Shown here: positions 1 to 10,639 of the stretch, piece after piece
Layout: each line of letters begins with the position of its first letter
Numbering within the stretch: the first letter of the stretch is position 1
From: Larix kaempferi
Taxonomy: Eukaryota > Streptophyta > Pinopsida > Pinales > Pinaceae
Length of the DNA: 64,000 nucleotides
Assembly: GCA_027924585.1 (NCBI GenBank)
Contig: BSBM01000261.1
Coordinates: 4,915,501 to 4,979,500 of the forward strand
Reading direction: 5' to 3'
Made by a program: the position numbers and the translations under genes
The notes under the pieces: generated by a model
Told to the model about the DNA's origin: nothing
Database searches by the model: none
Seen by the model: only the letters and a program-made list of their open reading frames with translations

Positions 1-19
1 GATACAAGTAACCACAAAA

Positions 20-497
20 AAAAAATCACTTTCTCGGAGACCATTCGTCTGCGGATCAATTCAGGGACCAAAGTCCGGGGATGATACAATTCCCACTTCT
101 CGGAGACCACACGTCTACGGATCAATTCAGGGACCGAAGTCCGGGGATGATACAATCCCCACTTCTCGGAGACCACACGTCTACGGATCAATTCAGGGAC
201 CGAAGTCCGGGGATGATACAATCCCCACTTCTCGGAGACCACACGTCTACGGATCAATTCAGGGACCGAAGTCCGGGGATGATACAATCCCCACTTCTCG
301 GAGACCACACGTCTACGGATCAATTCAGGGACCGAAGTCCAAGGATGATACAATCCCCACTTCTCGGAGACCACACGTCTACGGATCAATTCAGGGACCG
401 AAGTCCGGGGATGATACAATCCCCACTTCTCGGAGACCACACGTCTACGGATCAATTCAGGGACCGAAGTCCGGGGATGATACAATCCCCACTTCTC
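20..497. repeat. 66-bp minisatellite array
   Basis: Tandem head-to-tail units spaced exactly 66 bp, marked by GGAGACC at 36, 102, 168, 234, 300, 366, 432 and 498. Copies are nearly identical apart from single changes (for example CCAAGG for CCGGGG near 340). The period is divisible by three, so frames stay open by chance. The array lies beyond the polypurine tract of Copia-B, in the direction where its 3' LTR would be expected. Confidence 0.95.
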
Positions 498-1195
498 GGA
501 GACCATACGTCTACGGCTCTCTTTAGGACTGAAAGTCCAGGGATGATCCAATCCCCTTAACTGTCCACTAAGGACTTCATTCTCGGAGACCTCACGTCTA
601 CGGCTCTCTTTAGGACTGAAACTCCAGGGATGATCCAATCCCCTCAACTATCCGCTAAGGACTTCATTCTCGGAGACCTTACGTCTACGGTTCTCTTTAG
701 GACTGAAAGTCCAGGGATGATCCAATCCCCTCAACTGTCCACTAAGGACTTCATTCTCGGAGACCTCACGTATACGGCTCTCTTTAGGACTGAAAGTCCA
801 GGGATGATCCAATCCCCTCAACTGTCCACTAAGGACTTCATTCTCGGAGACCTCACGTCTACGGCTCTCTTTAGGACTGAAAGTCCAGGGATGATCCAAT
901 CCCCTCAACAGTCCACTAAGGACTTCATTCTCGGAGACCTTACGTCTACGGCTCTCTTTAGGACTGAAAGTCCAGGGATCATCCAATCCCCTCAACTGTC
1001 CACTAAGGACTTCATTCTCGGAGACCTCACGTCTACGGCTCTCTTTAGGACTGAAAGTCCAGGGATGATCCAATCCCTATCTGTCCACTAAGGACTTCAT
1101 TTTCGGAGACCATATGTCTACGGATCAATTCAGGAACTGAAGTCCAGGGATGATACAATCCCTCTTCTTTCTCGGAGACACCTGTCTACGGCTCA
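498..1195. repeat. 87-bp minisatellite array, related to the 66-bp array
   Basis: Continues the preceding array. The GGAGAC markers are now 87 bp apart (498, 585, 672, 759, 846, 933, 1020), then 85 bp (1105) and 69 bp (1174). The longer unit equals the 66-bp unit plus about 21 bp containing CTGTCCACTAAGGACTTCAT, with other substitutions. The last two spacings show decay at the array edge. Confidence 0.93.
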
Positions 1196-1227
1196 CTTTA
1201 TAACAAGTGTTCAAGGATGATACAATC

Positions 1228-1430
1228 CTCACATGTATTCTCATCAATACAAGTACAAGTATCCTCAACCATACAAGTGCATTAATCAATACATGTATCA
1301 TCAAAAGTATGTATTCTTACCAATACATCTTATCATCAAAAGCATGTATTCTCACCAATACATCTATCATCAAAAGCATGTATTCTTACTAATACATATA
1401 ACATCAAAAGCATGTATAAGTAAAACTAAG
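1228..1430. repeat. ~36-bp short tandem repeat
   Basis: Four to five diverged copies of an AT-rich unit built on CATGTATTCT..CCAATACAT..ATCATCAAAAG, with heads near 1231, 1305, 1342, 1378 and 1413. It lies between the minisatellite and the Copia-B pol end, so it is probably 3' noncoding sequence of that element. Confidence 0.8.
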
Positions 1431-1548
1431 TATTCTAAGTATACGAGTCCTAAATCTAAATATTTCTAAGTATCTAGGTGTAGAGAACAGGTTACCTCAT
1501 CATCGACCTTGTTGTTCGATGAGACAATCTTCATCATCAGTGACTATA

Positions 1549-2740
1549 CTACTCCCCCTTTCGAGGAGGGTCTTTTTGAGCTACACCAAGCTTGTCTCGA
1601 AAGTATTCAAATTTCACTCGAGACAGAGGCTTGGTTAGTATGTTGGTAACTTCTTCACTTGAGGTAGAGGTTTGGTTAGTACATCGGTAACCTGTTACAA
1701 ATTCAAACTTTATAGTTCCTTTCTGTGTCATATCTTGTTAGATCCCTATGATCTTTGACTTATCATGGAACACTGGATTCTATGTCATCTTGATACAACT
1801 CTATTTGTCACATAGGATCACAGTTGGTTCTATCTCTAAGTCAAGCAATCCTGAAGCCAAACTTCTTCACAACTAGCAGAGCAAGCAGCCATATATTCTG
1901 CTTGTGCTGAGAGCCACACTAGACTGCTTCCAGTTAAACCATGAGATCATGGCTAATCCCAGACAATAACATCCTCTCGATGTGTTCTTCCTGTCTGATA
2001 CACTTCCTGCCCAATCAGAATCTGAATAACCATCTGAAGTCATGATCTTCAAGATAGCATAGATCAAATTCTATCGTGTCCTTTATGTGCCTCATCACAT
2101 GCTTTGCAATTATCAGGTGAACACATCTAGTTTCCACTAGATACTGACTCAAGGTGTTCACAACAAAGCATATATCTAATCTAGTATATGTTAGATACAT
2201 CAATGACCCAATAATTTGACTGTACAGAGTTATATCCACTAACTCTGATGAGTTATCCCCTAACAGCTTCAAGTTGGAATCCATAAGAGTGGCCATTCCA
2301 ACACCTCAAGTCATATTTCTCATCATACTTTCCCTGGTTGAGAAATATTTCTTCTGAGCCTTGCCATACTTCCAGACCTAGGAAGTAAAGCATCAATTTG
2401 AGATCTTTCATTTTCATTTCTGCATTGAATGATCTTCTGCATATCTATCTGTGCCATCTCTCGTTAGATGGGTCTACTGATATGAACCTCAATATCATTC
2501 GAACTCTGTGGTGAGTTCCTTCTTGCATCCATGTCATATGTGTATAGAAATCATATTCAACCTTGTAGAAAAGGTTGAGATCCACATCACCCATGGTGAT
2601 CATTAAGCTTATCAATTTATTATCGATCCTAGGTACCTATACAGAACCTAATTCACACTTCTTCTTTAATTACACCATACTTGGAGCAAACATCTTGTCA
2701 TGATTCTCTTCCCCTTTCTAAGAGAATCTTCTAGCCATGA
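1549..2740 (-). pseudogene. Copia-B pol remnant: RT C-half and RNase H
   Basis: Read on the minus strand, this is the end of a Ty1/Copia polyprotein. In order I see an RT segment (LKK.., PRIDNKL, DVDLNLFYKV, about 2740-2560), the LYFLGLEVW block (about 2400), the DITLYSQIIGSLMYL..R.DICF block (about 2200), RNase H with YSDSDWAGSVSDRK (about 2030) and SVALST, and the terminal ILTKPLSRVKFEYFRDKLG motif (about 1600). Frameshifts and stops occur between blocks and the catalytic YVDD segment is missing. A short duplication repeats the LTKPL box (about 1610-1690). It belongs with the LTR at 5547-6098 and the PBS at 5535. Gag, protease, integrase and the RT N-half are not found. Confidence 0.85.
1551..1563 (-). 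promoter_or_regulatory. Polypurine tract of Copia-B
   Basis: On the minus strand the bases read CGAAAGGGGGAGT, directly after the end of the RNase H reading frame. This is the usual plus-strand primer site of Ty1/Copia elements. A 3' LTR matching the 5' LTR (5547-6098) does not follow at once; repeats come first and the LTR would lie outside the window. Confidence 0.6.
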
Positions 2741-4073
2741 GCCTTCTATATTTTGTTTTATTTGTAAATATTCTTGTTTGAACATCCACCACTTGTACGG
2801 TGTCCATCATTCTTCATGACCTTTCCTACAAATCAAAATTAAGTACATGATTAGTAATACTTCATAATCATCAAATCATATTGACATGATAACCTATTAT
2901 GCATACAGATATCATTTACATAGTGATGCAACTATTTTGACCAATACTTTGGCACAACACTTTCCCATATCCTGTATGCATACAGTGGCTATCTAGATGC
3001 CTTCCATCTCTACCAGAACATACTATCGAGAGTGTGCACAACTCTCAGCATGTTAGCAAAGAGGTTTCATTCTAGACAAGCAACAATGGAATGTTTGTCC
3101 AACTTACCAAACATATGCACATTAGTTGTATACTGTTCAATGCTCTATGAATGTTTACACTCAGCATTATATATTCTAGGAATACAAATATGCATACAAC
3201 CTATTACAGGCAATATAATTACTATTTCAAATAGCAACTCAAATACTTATCTTTTATGTTTGTGTGGCTGCCTCCCGCTTGATCTTCTGTATGTCTTTTG
3301 ATATTTTATTCATTCTGTACCACTGTGCATGCTCAAGAGTCATCCTCATGATCTCATACACAAACATACACTCATTAGTATATTCTAAATGCTATCAAAA
3401 CATTATAGTACTAAATAATCTTGAAAATGTATAGTCATGATTATAGTTAATAAACATTAGTATTCAATATTTCAGGGAAGTCTTCTTTTACTCATACATA
3501 TCATCAATCAAGATAAAAGATATAATATGCATAATCCCTTGATTACTAACTTTATGAATAAGCATAACCAATCATTCCAAGTATACTTATATAAGGGATC
3601 CTAACACAAGGTAAGATTCATGGGAAACATACCTGGATTAGTATACCTACTTGGTTATGTACAACATACCTAAACAATCTCTTCAATGATTTAGAGATCC
3701 TGAGCTAGAACCTGCATGTATCATAGGTTAAGCATAATATAACAAAGTCATACATACCTCGTAAGTAGAACAAAGATTAAGGATGAGTCTTTGTCTTCAT
3801 GTTTTCATGGTCATGGAGCCTGATTTGTCTTTTGTGATGTACCTGTATCTTGTTAGCAGACAACATCGACCTCACACAACATCATAATGCATTAGTACAA
3901 TCATAAGTGTCAACACCCTAACCAATGAATATCTTCTATCATGCATTCATAATTTTGTTAAGGTGATACAACAAATCTAAAATCAACATTGTACTAACCG
4001 TAATAACATGAAGACAAACATAACATAAACTTAATCATGAACAAATCTCAAAACATACCTCGATGAGTCATAC

Positions 4074-4210
4074 CTGTCGAGATCGCTTGTAATCTCCTTA
4101 TGTAAAGCCTTTGCCTCATCTCCCTCTGAAACAGGAACTCCTTCACTTATGCAGGTGACCAAACCATCTTCTTCTAGGATTAACCCTATCCACTTGATTT
4201 GCAAGAACTA
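4074..4210 (-). pseudogene. Short conserved reading frame in Copia-B leader
   Basis: An open minus-strand stretch of about 45 codons contains KWIGLILEEDGLVTCISE and then EGDEAKALHK. The same frame and most residues are kept in the Copia-A leader (7932-8068). It ends at CAG followed by GTATG, a possible splice donor. Conservation in two diverged copies suggests former coding function, perhaps part of gag, but no Copia gag motif is clear. No function is assigned. Confidence 0.45.
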
Positions 4211-4800
4211 GACCTGGAGCTGGATATGGGTTTGTCAGAGAAACCCCAAAAATTCAAACTTTGAATTTCAAACTTCTGAAAGGATAGAAATATGCGCCTT
4301 GATGAGCTGATCAAACTGATATATTCAGAATTTGAAAACTGCAAAGTTTCACTCCTCAATTTTGCCTTTGAAACTTCCAGATTCACTGGACGTGACCCTG
4401 AACTGGGGTTTGATGAATCCCACTCTTCTGCCGAATCAAAATGTTTGATCCAAAGCTCTAAGCTTCTATTTTTCTGAGGAGCTTCCAGCCATGGTCACAG
4501 ATTTCAAAAATTCCCATTTTTACAGAAGCCCTAATTTTCCACTTTTCTGATCAAAGTCCCGAACTAGGGTTTGATCAAGCCCGGCCCCTTGCCCAACCAA
4601 AAAATCTGATCTTGGTCTCTAAATTTCTATTTTGATGAGTAGCATTCAGCCGTGGTCTCCGTTTACAAAAATTCCAACTTTCTTCAAAGCCCTAAATTCC
4701 GAAAGCCATGAATGAAGGTACTCAAAAAATAATTCTGTTTTGACAGAAATATGTACCTGATTGTTTCTGGTGTAACTCCAAACTTTTCAATCCACAGGAT

Positions 4801-5152
4801 CTGAAAAAGTTTTCTGAGATAGCCTGACCTGTTATCTTTCCATCTTGACAGGTCTGACCTCAATTGGATTCTCTGAGAGAGAGTTATGTCAAATGTTGCA
4901 ACGTGACCTGTTTTGGGATAAAACAGAAGAGCGAACTTGTACGGCATTCCACATGTCACTGTTTGAACTTCGGCCTCTGAAAAACTTTTTTGAGGTAGCT
5001 CGGCCTGTTATCTTTCCATCCTGACAGGTCTGACCTCAATTGGACTCTCTGAGAGATATTTATGCCAAGTGTCGCAACATGACCTGTTTATGGGATAATA
5101 CAGGAGGGCGAACTTGTACGGAGTGACACGTGTCACTGGTTCAACTTCGGCC
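4801..5152. repeat. 176-bp tandem duplication inside Copia-B leader
   Basis: Two adjacent copies (about 4801-4976 and 4977-5152) share CCTGTTATCTTTCCAT, CAGGTCTGACCTCAATTGGA and GCGAACTTGTACGG. The head of a third follows. Copia-A has one copy only (about 8667-8843), so the duplication arose after the two copies separated. Confidence 0.8.
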
Positions 5153-5534
5153 TATGAAAACGTTTTCTGAGATAGTACAGACTGTGTACTACCTGTCACT
5201 TTTTACGAAATTTCATTTGGAGCTTCCTAGCCCAAGATATGACCTTTTTCCCAAGGTCACCTGCTTTTGACTCAGATCTGGAAGAGGCAGAAACCCTATA
5301 TTGTACAGATCATAAATCACAAAGTACAACGAATTAGAGGTTGTCCTTTGGACAAAAGGTACCTGGAGATTTAATCTTTGTCCTGTAACAATTTCAGATC
5401 CGAAAAATTCTCCAAAACGGATTTATAGCGAAAGTGCTACGATGACTGGTTTTTGCTATGTAAAACCCTAACCTTCAAATTGTTGTAAGTAAAGCAAGTG
5501 TCGTTAGTGCCATACCTTGTCTTCCTTCAGGTTA

Positions 5535-5546
5535 GCTCTGATACCA
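5535..5546 (-). promoter_or_regulatory. Primer binding site of Copia-B (tRNA-iMet type)
   Basis: The minus strand reads TGGTATCAGAGC, the standard plant Copia site complementary to the 3' end of initiator methionine tRNA. It directly follows the LTR end TTAACA, fixing the 5' LTR boundary and the minus orientation. Confidence 0.92.
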
Positions 5547-6098
5547 TGTTAAGATTTAATATGCTAAGACAGAAAATAGCAGCATTACATTCCATTTCAC
5601 AATAATAGCATATACAGGATCACTGAAGAAACAACAAGCACAGCATAAACACAAGAGACAGAGATTTATCCTGGGAAACCCTCATGGGGTAGAAAACCCA
5701 GCAAAGCTTCCTCAATATAGATGACCAGCAATATACAAAGATGAAACCCTGAGACATGATCTCCTCCTCCACAATAGCAGACCTCTCCTCCACAAGTGCG
5801 CTATCCTCAAGTGAGTGAGTGTATCAAATGAGGAACACACCTCCTCTATTTATACACTACTCTGATATGTATTTTACACAAGTACATGTAGGCTCGTATT
5901 TAACCATTAGGTTAAATACCCCATTATAACTAACTGGGCCGACCCCCACATGGTGGGTCTAATAACCCTAGCTACCACACCCAACTCGAAGGAATAAACA
6001 TCTCCGGATTTATAGTATAATCACATCGGAGGTATGGAACATCTCCGGAATAAATAATATACAAATATAATATTCTTTGAAGTTACAATATTTCAACA
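5547..6098 (-). repeat. 5' LTR of Copia-B
   Basis: A 552-bp LTR starting TGTTGAAATATTG on the minus strand and ending CTTAACA next to the PBS, with TGTT..AACA ends. It holds a TATA box (TATAAATAG on minus, 5846-5854) and the GGTTTTCTACCCCATGAGGG region typical of this LTR family. Its outer edge abuts coding sequence of Copia-A RT at 6099, so it marks an insertion into that gene. It resembles LTR 9229-9885. Confidence 0.88.
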
Positions 6099-6440
6099 AT
6101 CCATATGGTGTATCTTCCCTATCATCACTGCAGCCGGAGCAAGTACTGATCTAATGGAAGTGTATCTGGCTACAGGACCAAAATTCTCTATGCTACCACC
6201 TACAACATGCTTGATATTGTATCTTCTCTTGGAAGTCACTACAGACTCCCCTTCAGGTCTTGGGACTGCATCCCAAACATCTTCGTGATCGACTGGTACT
6301 CCTCGATCATGGCATTCTTCCCAGATCCTGTGAACTTCAATATCTTCAATATTTTCAATAGATAACTTTGTTGCTGAACAAATGTTGTAGTCCTTCTTTT
6401 GTAGGTGATGGTATACGATATTTCCTACACAACAAGTTAA
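6099..6440 (-). pseudogene. Copia-A pol remnant: linker and RT start
   Basis: Minus-strand Ty1/Copia reading frame running from the integrase-RT linker into the RT. Visible pieces are VHRIWEECHDRGVPVDHEDV, DAVPRPEGESVVTSK, then GPVARYTSIRSVLAPAAVM and GKIHHMD. About 20 residues normally present between the KIKHxxDGSIE-like part and the PVARYTSIR box are missing. The frame stops abruptly after the MD of the conserved HQMDVKTAF block at 6099, where the Copia-B LTR begins. The rest of this RT should lie left of the window. Confidence 0.85.
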
Positions 6441-9216
6441 ATTGCATGATTAGAAAACATCTCATAGTTTTCAGAACAAATTCTTACACATAAAGAAATA
6501 TGTCATACAGTCATGCAATTATCTTAGCCAATGCTTCAATACAACATTTATCCATATTCTGTAACTTTCTAGATTCCTTCCAATCTCTACCAGAACATTG
6601 TTAAGAGTGTGCACAACTCCTAACATGTCAGCAAAGAGGTTTCATTCTAGATAAGTAGGAATGGAATGTTGTACAGTGCCATAGGCCACTTACCCATGTA
6701 TATTAGTAGTATACTATTCATCAATGCAACTATTCTAATACGCATAATACACAACCTAATTCTAGGAACATAAGCATATACATCATTGAATAACATTATG
6801 CAAGAAATGACAATTCAAATACTTATCTTTGTTTGGTTGCTGGGTGGACTCCCTCTGAATCTTTGCAACTCCATTCTGATGTGGATTGTGAGAAGTGGTC
6901 AACTCCCTCTGAATATCTGCATCCTTGCAGAAACTACTGAAGTGTGCTCCTTTGCTTTCTTGCAGGAACAACTGGAGTGTGCTCCCTCTTGATCTTTGCT
7001 TCCTGGATTACCTGTCCTTGAACTTACATCCATCCTTAATCACTATGCATGATTATTAGTATCATCATTGTGTTATCCTTGAGGTCTCATACATAATAAC
7101 ACATTTATTAGTATAATCCTAATACTATCAAAACACAATAATCTTAAACATGTATATTCATGATCATTCACAGATAATAAACATTAGTATTCAAGGTTTC
7201 AGGGAAGTCTTCTTTTACTTATGCATATTCTTATTTGATCATAGGACTCTTCTGATTAGTTAAAACATCAGTGCATAAACCCATGATTACTCAAACCTAT
7301 ACCTTCATGATTCTTTTGGTTAGTCATATCATCAATTATGGTAAGAAACATAATATGCATATAGCCATGACTATTCAAACCTATGACTTCATGAATAATC
7401 ATTATCAACAACACAACAGTATAAGATCCTAACACAAGGTAGGATTCTAGCTTGATATAGGAAAAACATACCTGGATTAGCATGCTAGCTAGTTATGTCT
7501 AACATACACACATAATGTCTTCTGGTTCTCTTCAGTGACTTGTGCTAGTAACCTGCATGTCTCATAGATTAACCATTGTAGGACCAAGTTATACATACCT
7601 CGAAAGTAGATCTTCTATGTGATCCATGACAATGGATGAATCTTTGTCTTCATGTCACCATGATCATATGTTCTTGAAGTAGAACATGATTTGTCTTTCT
7701 TGGTGTACCTTTCATGTTAGCAGACAACATAAACCTCATACAACACCATAATGCATTAGTACAATCATAAGTGTCAACACCCTAATCAATGAATATCTTC
7801 TATCGTGCATTCATAATTTTATTAAGGTGATACAACAAGTCTAGATTTAATCAAGATTGTACTAACCGTAATATTATGAAGACAAATATACCATAAACTT
7901 AATCATGAACAAATCTCAAAACATACATGGATAAGTCAAACCTGTCGAGATTGCTTGTAATATTCTTATGTAAGGCCTTAGCCTCATCTCCCTCTGAAAC
8001 ATGAACTTCTTCACTTATGCAGGTGACCAATCCATCTTCTTCTAGGATTAACCCAATCCACTTGTTTTGAAAGAACTGGACCTGGAGCTGGATTAGGGTT
8101 TGTTAGAGAAACCCCAAGAATTCAAACTTTGAATTTCAAACTTCCGAAAGGATAGAAAGATTCACCTTGATGAGCTGATCAAGCTGGTATATTCAGAATT
8201 TGAAAATTGCAAAGTTTCACTCCTCAATTTTGCGTTTGAAACTTTTGGATTCACTGGACGTGGCCCCGAACTAGGGTTTGATGAAGCCCACTCTTCTTCC
8301 CAATCAAAAGGTTTGAGCCAAAGCTCTAAGCTTCTATTTTTATGAGGAGCTTCCAGCCGTGGTCACAGATTTCAAAAATTCCCATTTTTGCAGAAGCCCT
8401 AATTTTCCACTTTTCTTATCAAAGTCCCGAACTAGGGTCTGATCAAGACTTGCCTTTTTCCCAACCAAAAATTCTGATCTCGGTCTCTAAATTTCTATTT
8501 TGATGAGTAGCATTCATCCATGTTCTCCGATTACAAAAATTCCAACTTTATCTGAAACCCTAAATTCTGGAAGCCATGAATGAAGGTGCTAAAAAATAAT
8601 TCTGTTTTGACAAAAATATGTACCTCATTGTTTCTAGTGTAACTCCGAACTTTTCAATCCACAGGGTCTGAAAACTTTTCCTGAGATAGCTCGACCTGTT
8701 GTATTTCCATCCCGATAGGCATGACCTCAATTGGATTCTCTAAGAGAGAGTTATGCCAAGTGTCGCAACGTGACCCATTTATGGGATAATACAGGAGATC
8801 GAACTTGTACGGCGTGCCATGTTTCACTGGTTCAACTTCGGCCTCTGAAAATTTTTCTTGAGATAGTACAGTCTATGTACTACCTGTCACTTGTGAAGAA
8901 ATTTCATTTGGAGCTTCCTAGCCCAATTTATGACCTTTTTCCCAAGGTCACCTGATTTTGATTCAGATCTGGAAGAGGCAGAAACCCTATATTGTACAGA
9001 CCATAAATCACAAAGTACAACGAATTAGAGGTTTTCCTTTGGACACAAGGTACATGGGGATATGATATTCAACCTGTAAAAGTTTTCGATCTGAAAACTT
9101 TACCAAAATGGATTTATAACGAAAGTACTACAATGACTGGTTTTTGCTATATAAAGCCCTAGCATCGTAAGTGCAACAAGTGTCATACATGCCATATCAT
9201 GCCTTCTTTCAGGCTA
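6441..9216 (-). other. Copia-A long leader region
   Basis: Counterpart of 2760-5534, between the PBS and pol. It is colinear with that region but lacks the 176-bp duplication. There is no gag. Minus-strand splice-donor-like CCAGGTATGTTT occurs near 7470. Small open frames here (for example 6783-6971 or 7268-7483) are not recognised. Confidence 0.6.
7932..8068 (-). pseudogene. Short conserved reading frame in Copia-A leader
   Basis: Counterpart of 4074-4210: NKWIGLILEEDGLVTCISEE then EGDEAKALHK on the minus strand, with a few substitutions. The flanks are noncoding in both copies. Function unknown. Confidence 0.45.
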
Positions 9217-9228
9217 GCTCTGATACCA
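9217..9228 (-). promoter_or_regulatory. Primer binding site of Copia-A
   Basis: The minus strand reads TGGTATCAGAGC right after the LTR end TTTAACA. Same tRNA-iMet type as Copia-B. Confidence 0.92.
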
Positions 9229-9885
9229 TGTTAAATTTTCAAAATTTAATTCAATATGATCTAGGATCTTAACTAAGAGAACAACATGTACAACAAATCT
9301 ACAGCACATCAATCATGGACACAATAATGCAAGCACACAAGAGACACAGAGTTTACTTGGGGAAAACCATAAAGGTGAAAAACCCCAATAACTTCCTCAG
9401 AGATAGATAGAACAATGATACAACCAAAATACAAGAGATAGTCTTCTCCTAATAGTAGAGCATACTCCTCCACAAGTGCGCCACTCTCCACAGTGTGAGT
9501 GAGTGAATAGAATGATCAAATAGAGATCTCCCGATCTCTATTTATACTAGACTTGACTTGCCTAATAACCTTTACTAGGTCGGACTTAACTTAACCACAT
9601 AACACAATGTTGACTGGGCCGACACCCAATAGGGTGGTCTAATAACCCTTTGACCCACATGACCGACCCCCACTAGGGTGGTCTAACAACCTTTCAACCC
9701 ACATGACTTATACAGGGCCGACCCCAACAAAGTGGTCTAATAACCCATCAAGTATAAGTTACGACACTTACAATATAAATGACGACACTTCCGTATAGAG
9801 GAATAATAACATATATATAGGAGTATAAAATACATATATGAAATACATGGGTGAAATACATTCCGAATTTACATATACATCAACA
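9229..9885 (-). repeat. 5' LTR of Copia-A
   Basis: A 657-bp LTR with minus-strand start TGTTGATGTATATG and end TTTAACA. A TATA box (TATAAATAG on minus) lies at 9538-9546. A 100-bp tract with repeated GGCCGACCCC and GGTGGTCTAATAACCC motifs lies at 9610-9740. The outer edge lies directly against in-frame gag codons of Gypsy1 (from 9888), so this LTR marks insertion into Gypsy1 gag. Confidence 0.87.
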
Positions 9886-9887
9886 CA

Positions 9888-10598
9888 AGAATGGTACATA
9901 TACATACACAGCTAGAAAAAATGACATTACAACTACACAATATGAAGAAAGGAAAAGAAATAAGAGAATAGGTTTGGTGCACTAAATGTAAAGGAGAAGG
10001 AAATTCCAAGGAACACTATCCTATATTCAGATATTACCTCGCTAGTGGGGGACTGAATCCATTAAATCAACCTCAAGGACCATGGTGCGAAATTTTCCGT
10101 TGTAGAGGACATCGCCCAGAGGACTGTTACCTACTTCAGAAGTATGTACAGACACCAAAGAACCTGTACTGCACATTTTGTAAGTTAGTTGGCCATGATG
10201 ATACCAACTGTAGAGCATATGACCTCATGATAGAAATAAAACATGATGTCTATAGACTCCAAGGAGAAACACATAACAATAATGAAAATGCGTAGTATGA
10301 TCAAGGCACATATAGAGGATGAGGTGGATTCAAAGGAAGAGGACGTAACACTGGCCAACGACGAGGAAGAGGTCAGATTGTCTGCTATAAATGTGCTCAA
10401 CTTGGACATTTAGCAAGACAGTGTCAGAACCCTTGCACTACTTGTAAGTATTGTAAATCATTTTACCATATCATTGAAGCATGTCCCATTTTACTAAGCA
10501 AAATGCAAGAAAAAAGACCAGAAGGACAAAACCAGAATATTAAGATGATTGTGACGCGAAGTGGAGTTGTGACAAGAATTGACAAGAAAAATGAATAT
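9888..10598 (+). pseudogene. gag: Gypsy1 gag C-terminal half with five zinc knuckles
   Basis: One frame from the Copia-A insertion edge to TAG at 10599. It starts with HTQLEKMTLQLHNMKKGKE, matching Gypsy2 gag upstream of its knuckles. Five CCHC-type units follow: at 9978 (decayed, Cx2Cx4Nx4Y), 10086 (second Cys is Phe), 10170 (CTFCx4HDDTNC, intact), 10383 (CYKCx4HLARQC, intact) and 10443 (CKYCx4HIIEAC, intact). A GRGR-rich stretch precedes the fourth. These would bind RNA in the nucleocapsid. In-frame stops occur near 9966, 10290 and 10317. The N-terminal capsid part lies left of the window, beyond Copia-A. Confidence 0.88.
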
Positions 10599-10639
10599 TA
10601 GACTTCTGAAGATCATATAAATAGGCCAAAGCCTACTGA

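Larger units (their letters stand above)
2760..5534 (-). other. Copia-B long leader region, homologous to 6385-9216
   Basis: This 2.8-kb stretch between the PBS and the pol remnant has no recognisable gag. It matches, block after block, the equivalent part of Copia-A (for example 4140-4300 with 7990-8150, and 5170-5530 with 8860-9220), so it belongs to the element family and is not host flank. On the minus strand it carries several CAG/GAG followed by GTATG, which look like splice donors (near 3630, 3770, 4058 and 4072). It could be a degenerate gag region, an intron-bearing leader or captured sequence. Confidence 0.6.

Noticed and set aside
81-1091. Long open frames on both strands in the minisatellite
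   Set aside because: The periods (66 and 87) are multiples of three, so any stop-free unit gives a long ORF on either strand. No start context, no family, repeat explained as DNA.
20-1430. CRISPR-like direct repeats
   Set aside because: Units are contiguous with no unique spacers; eukaryotic minisatellite.
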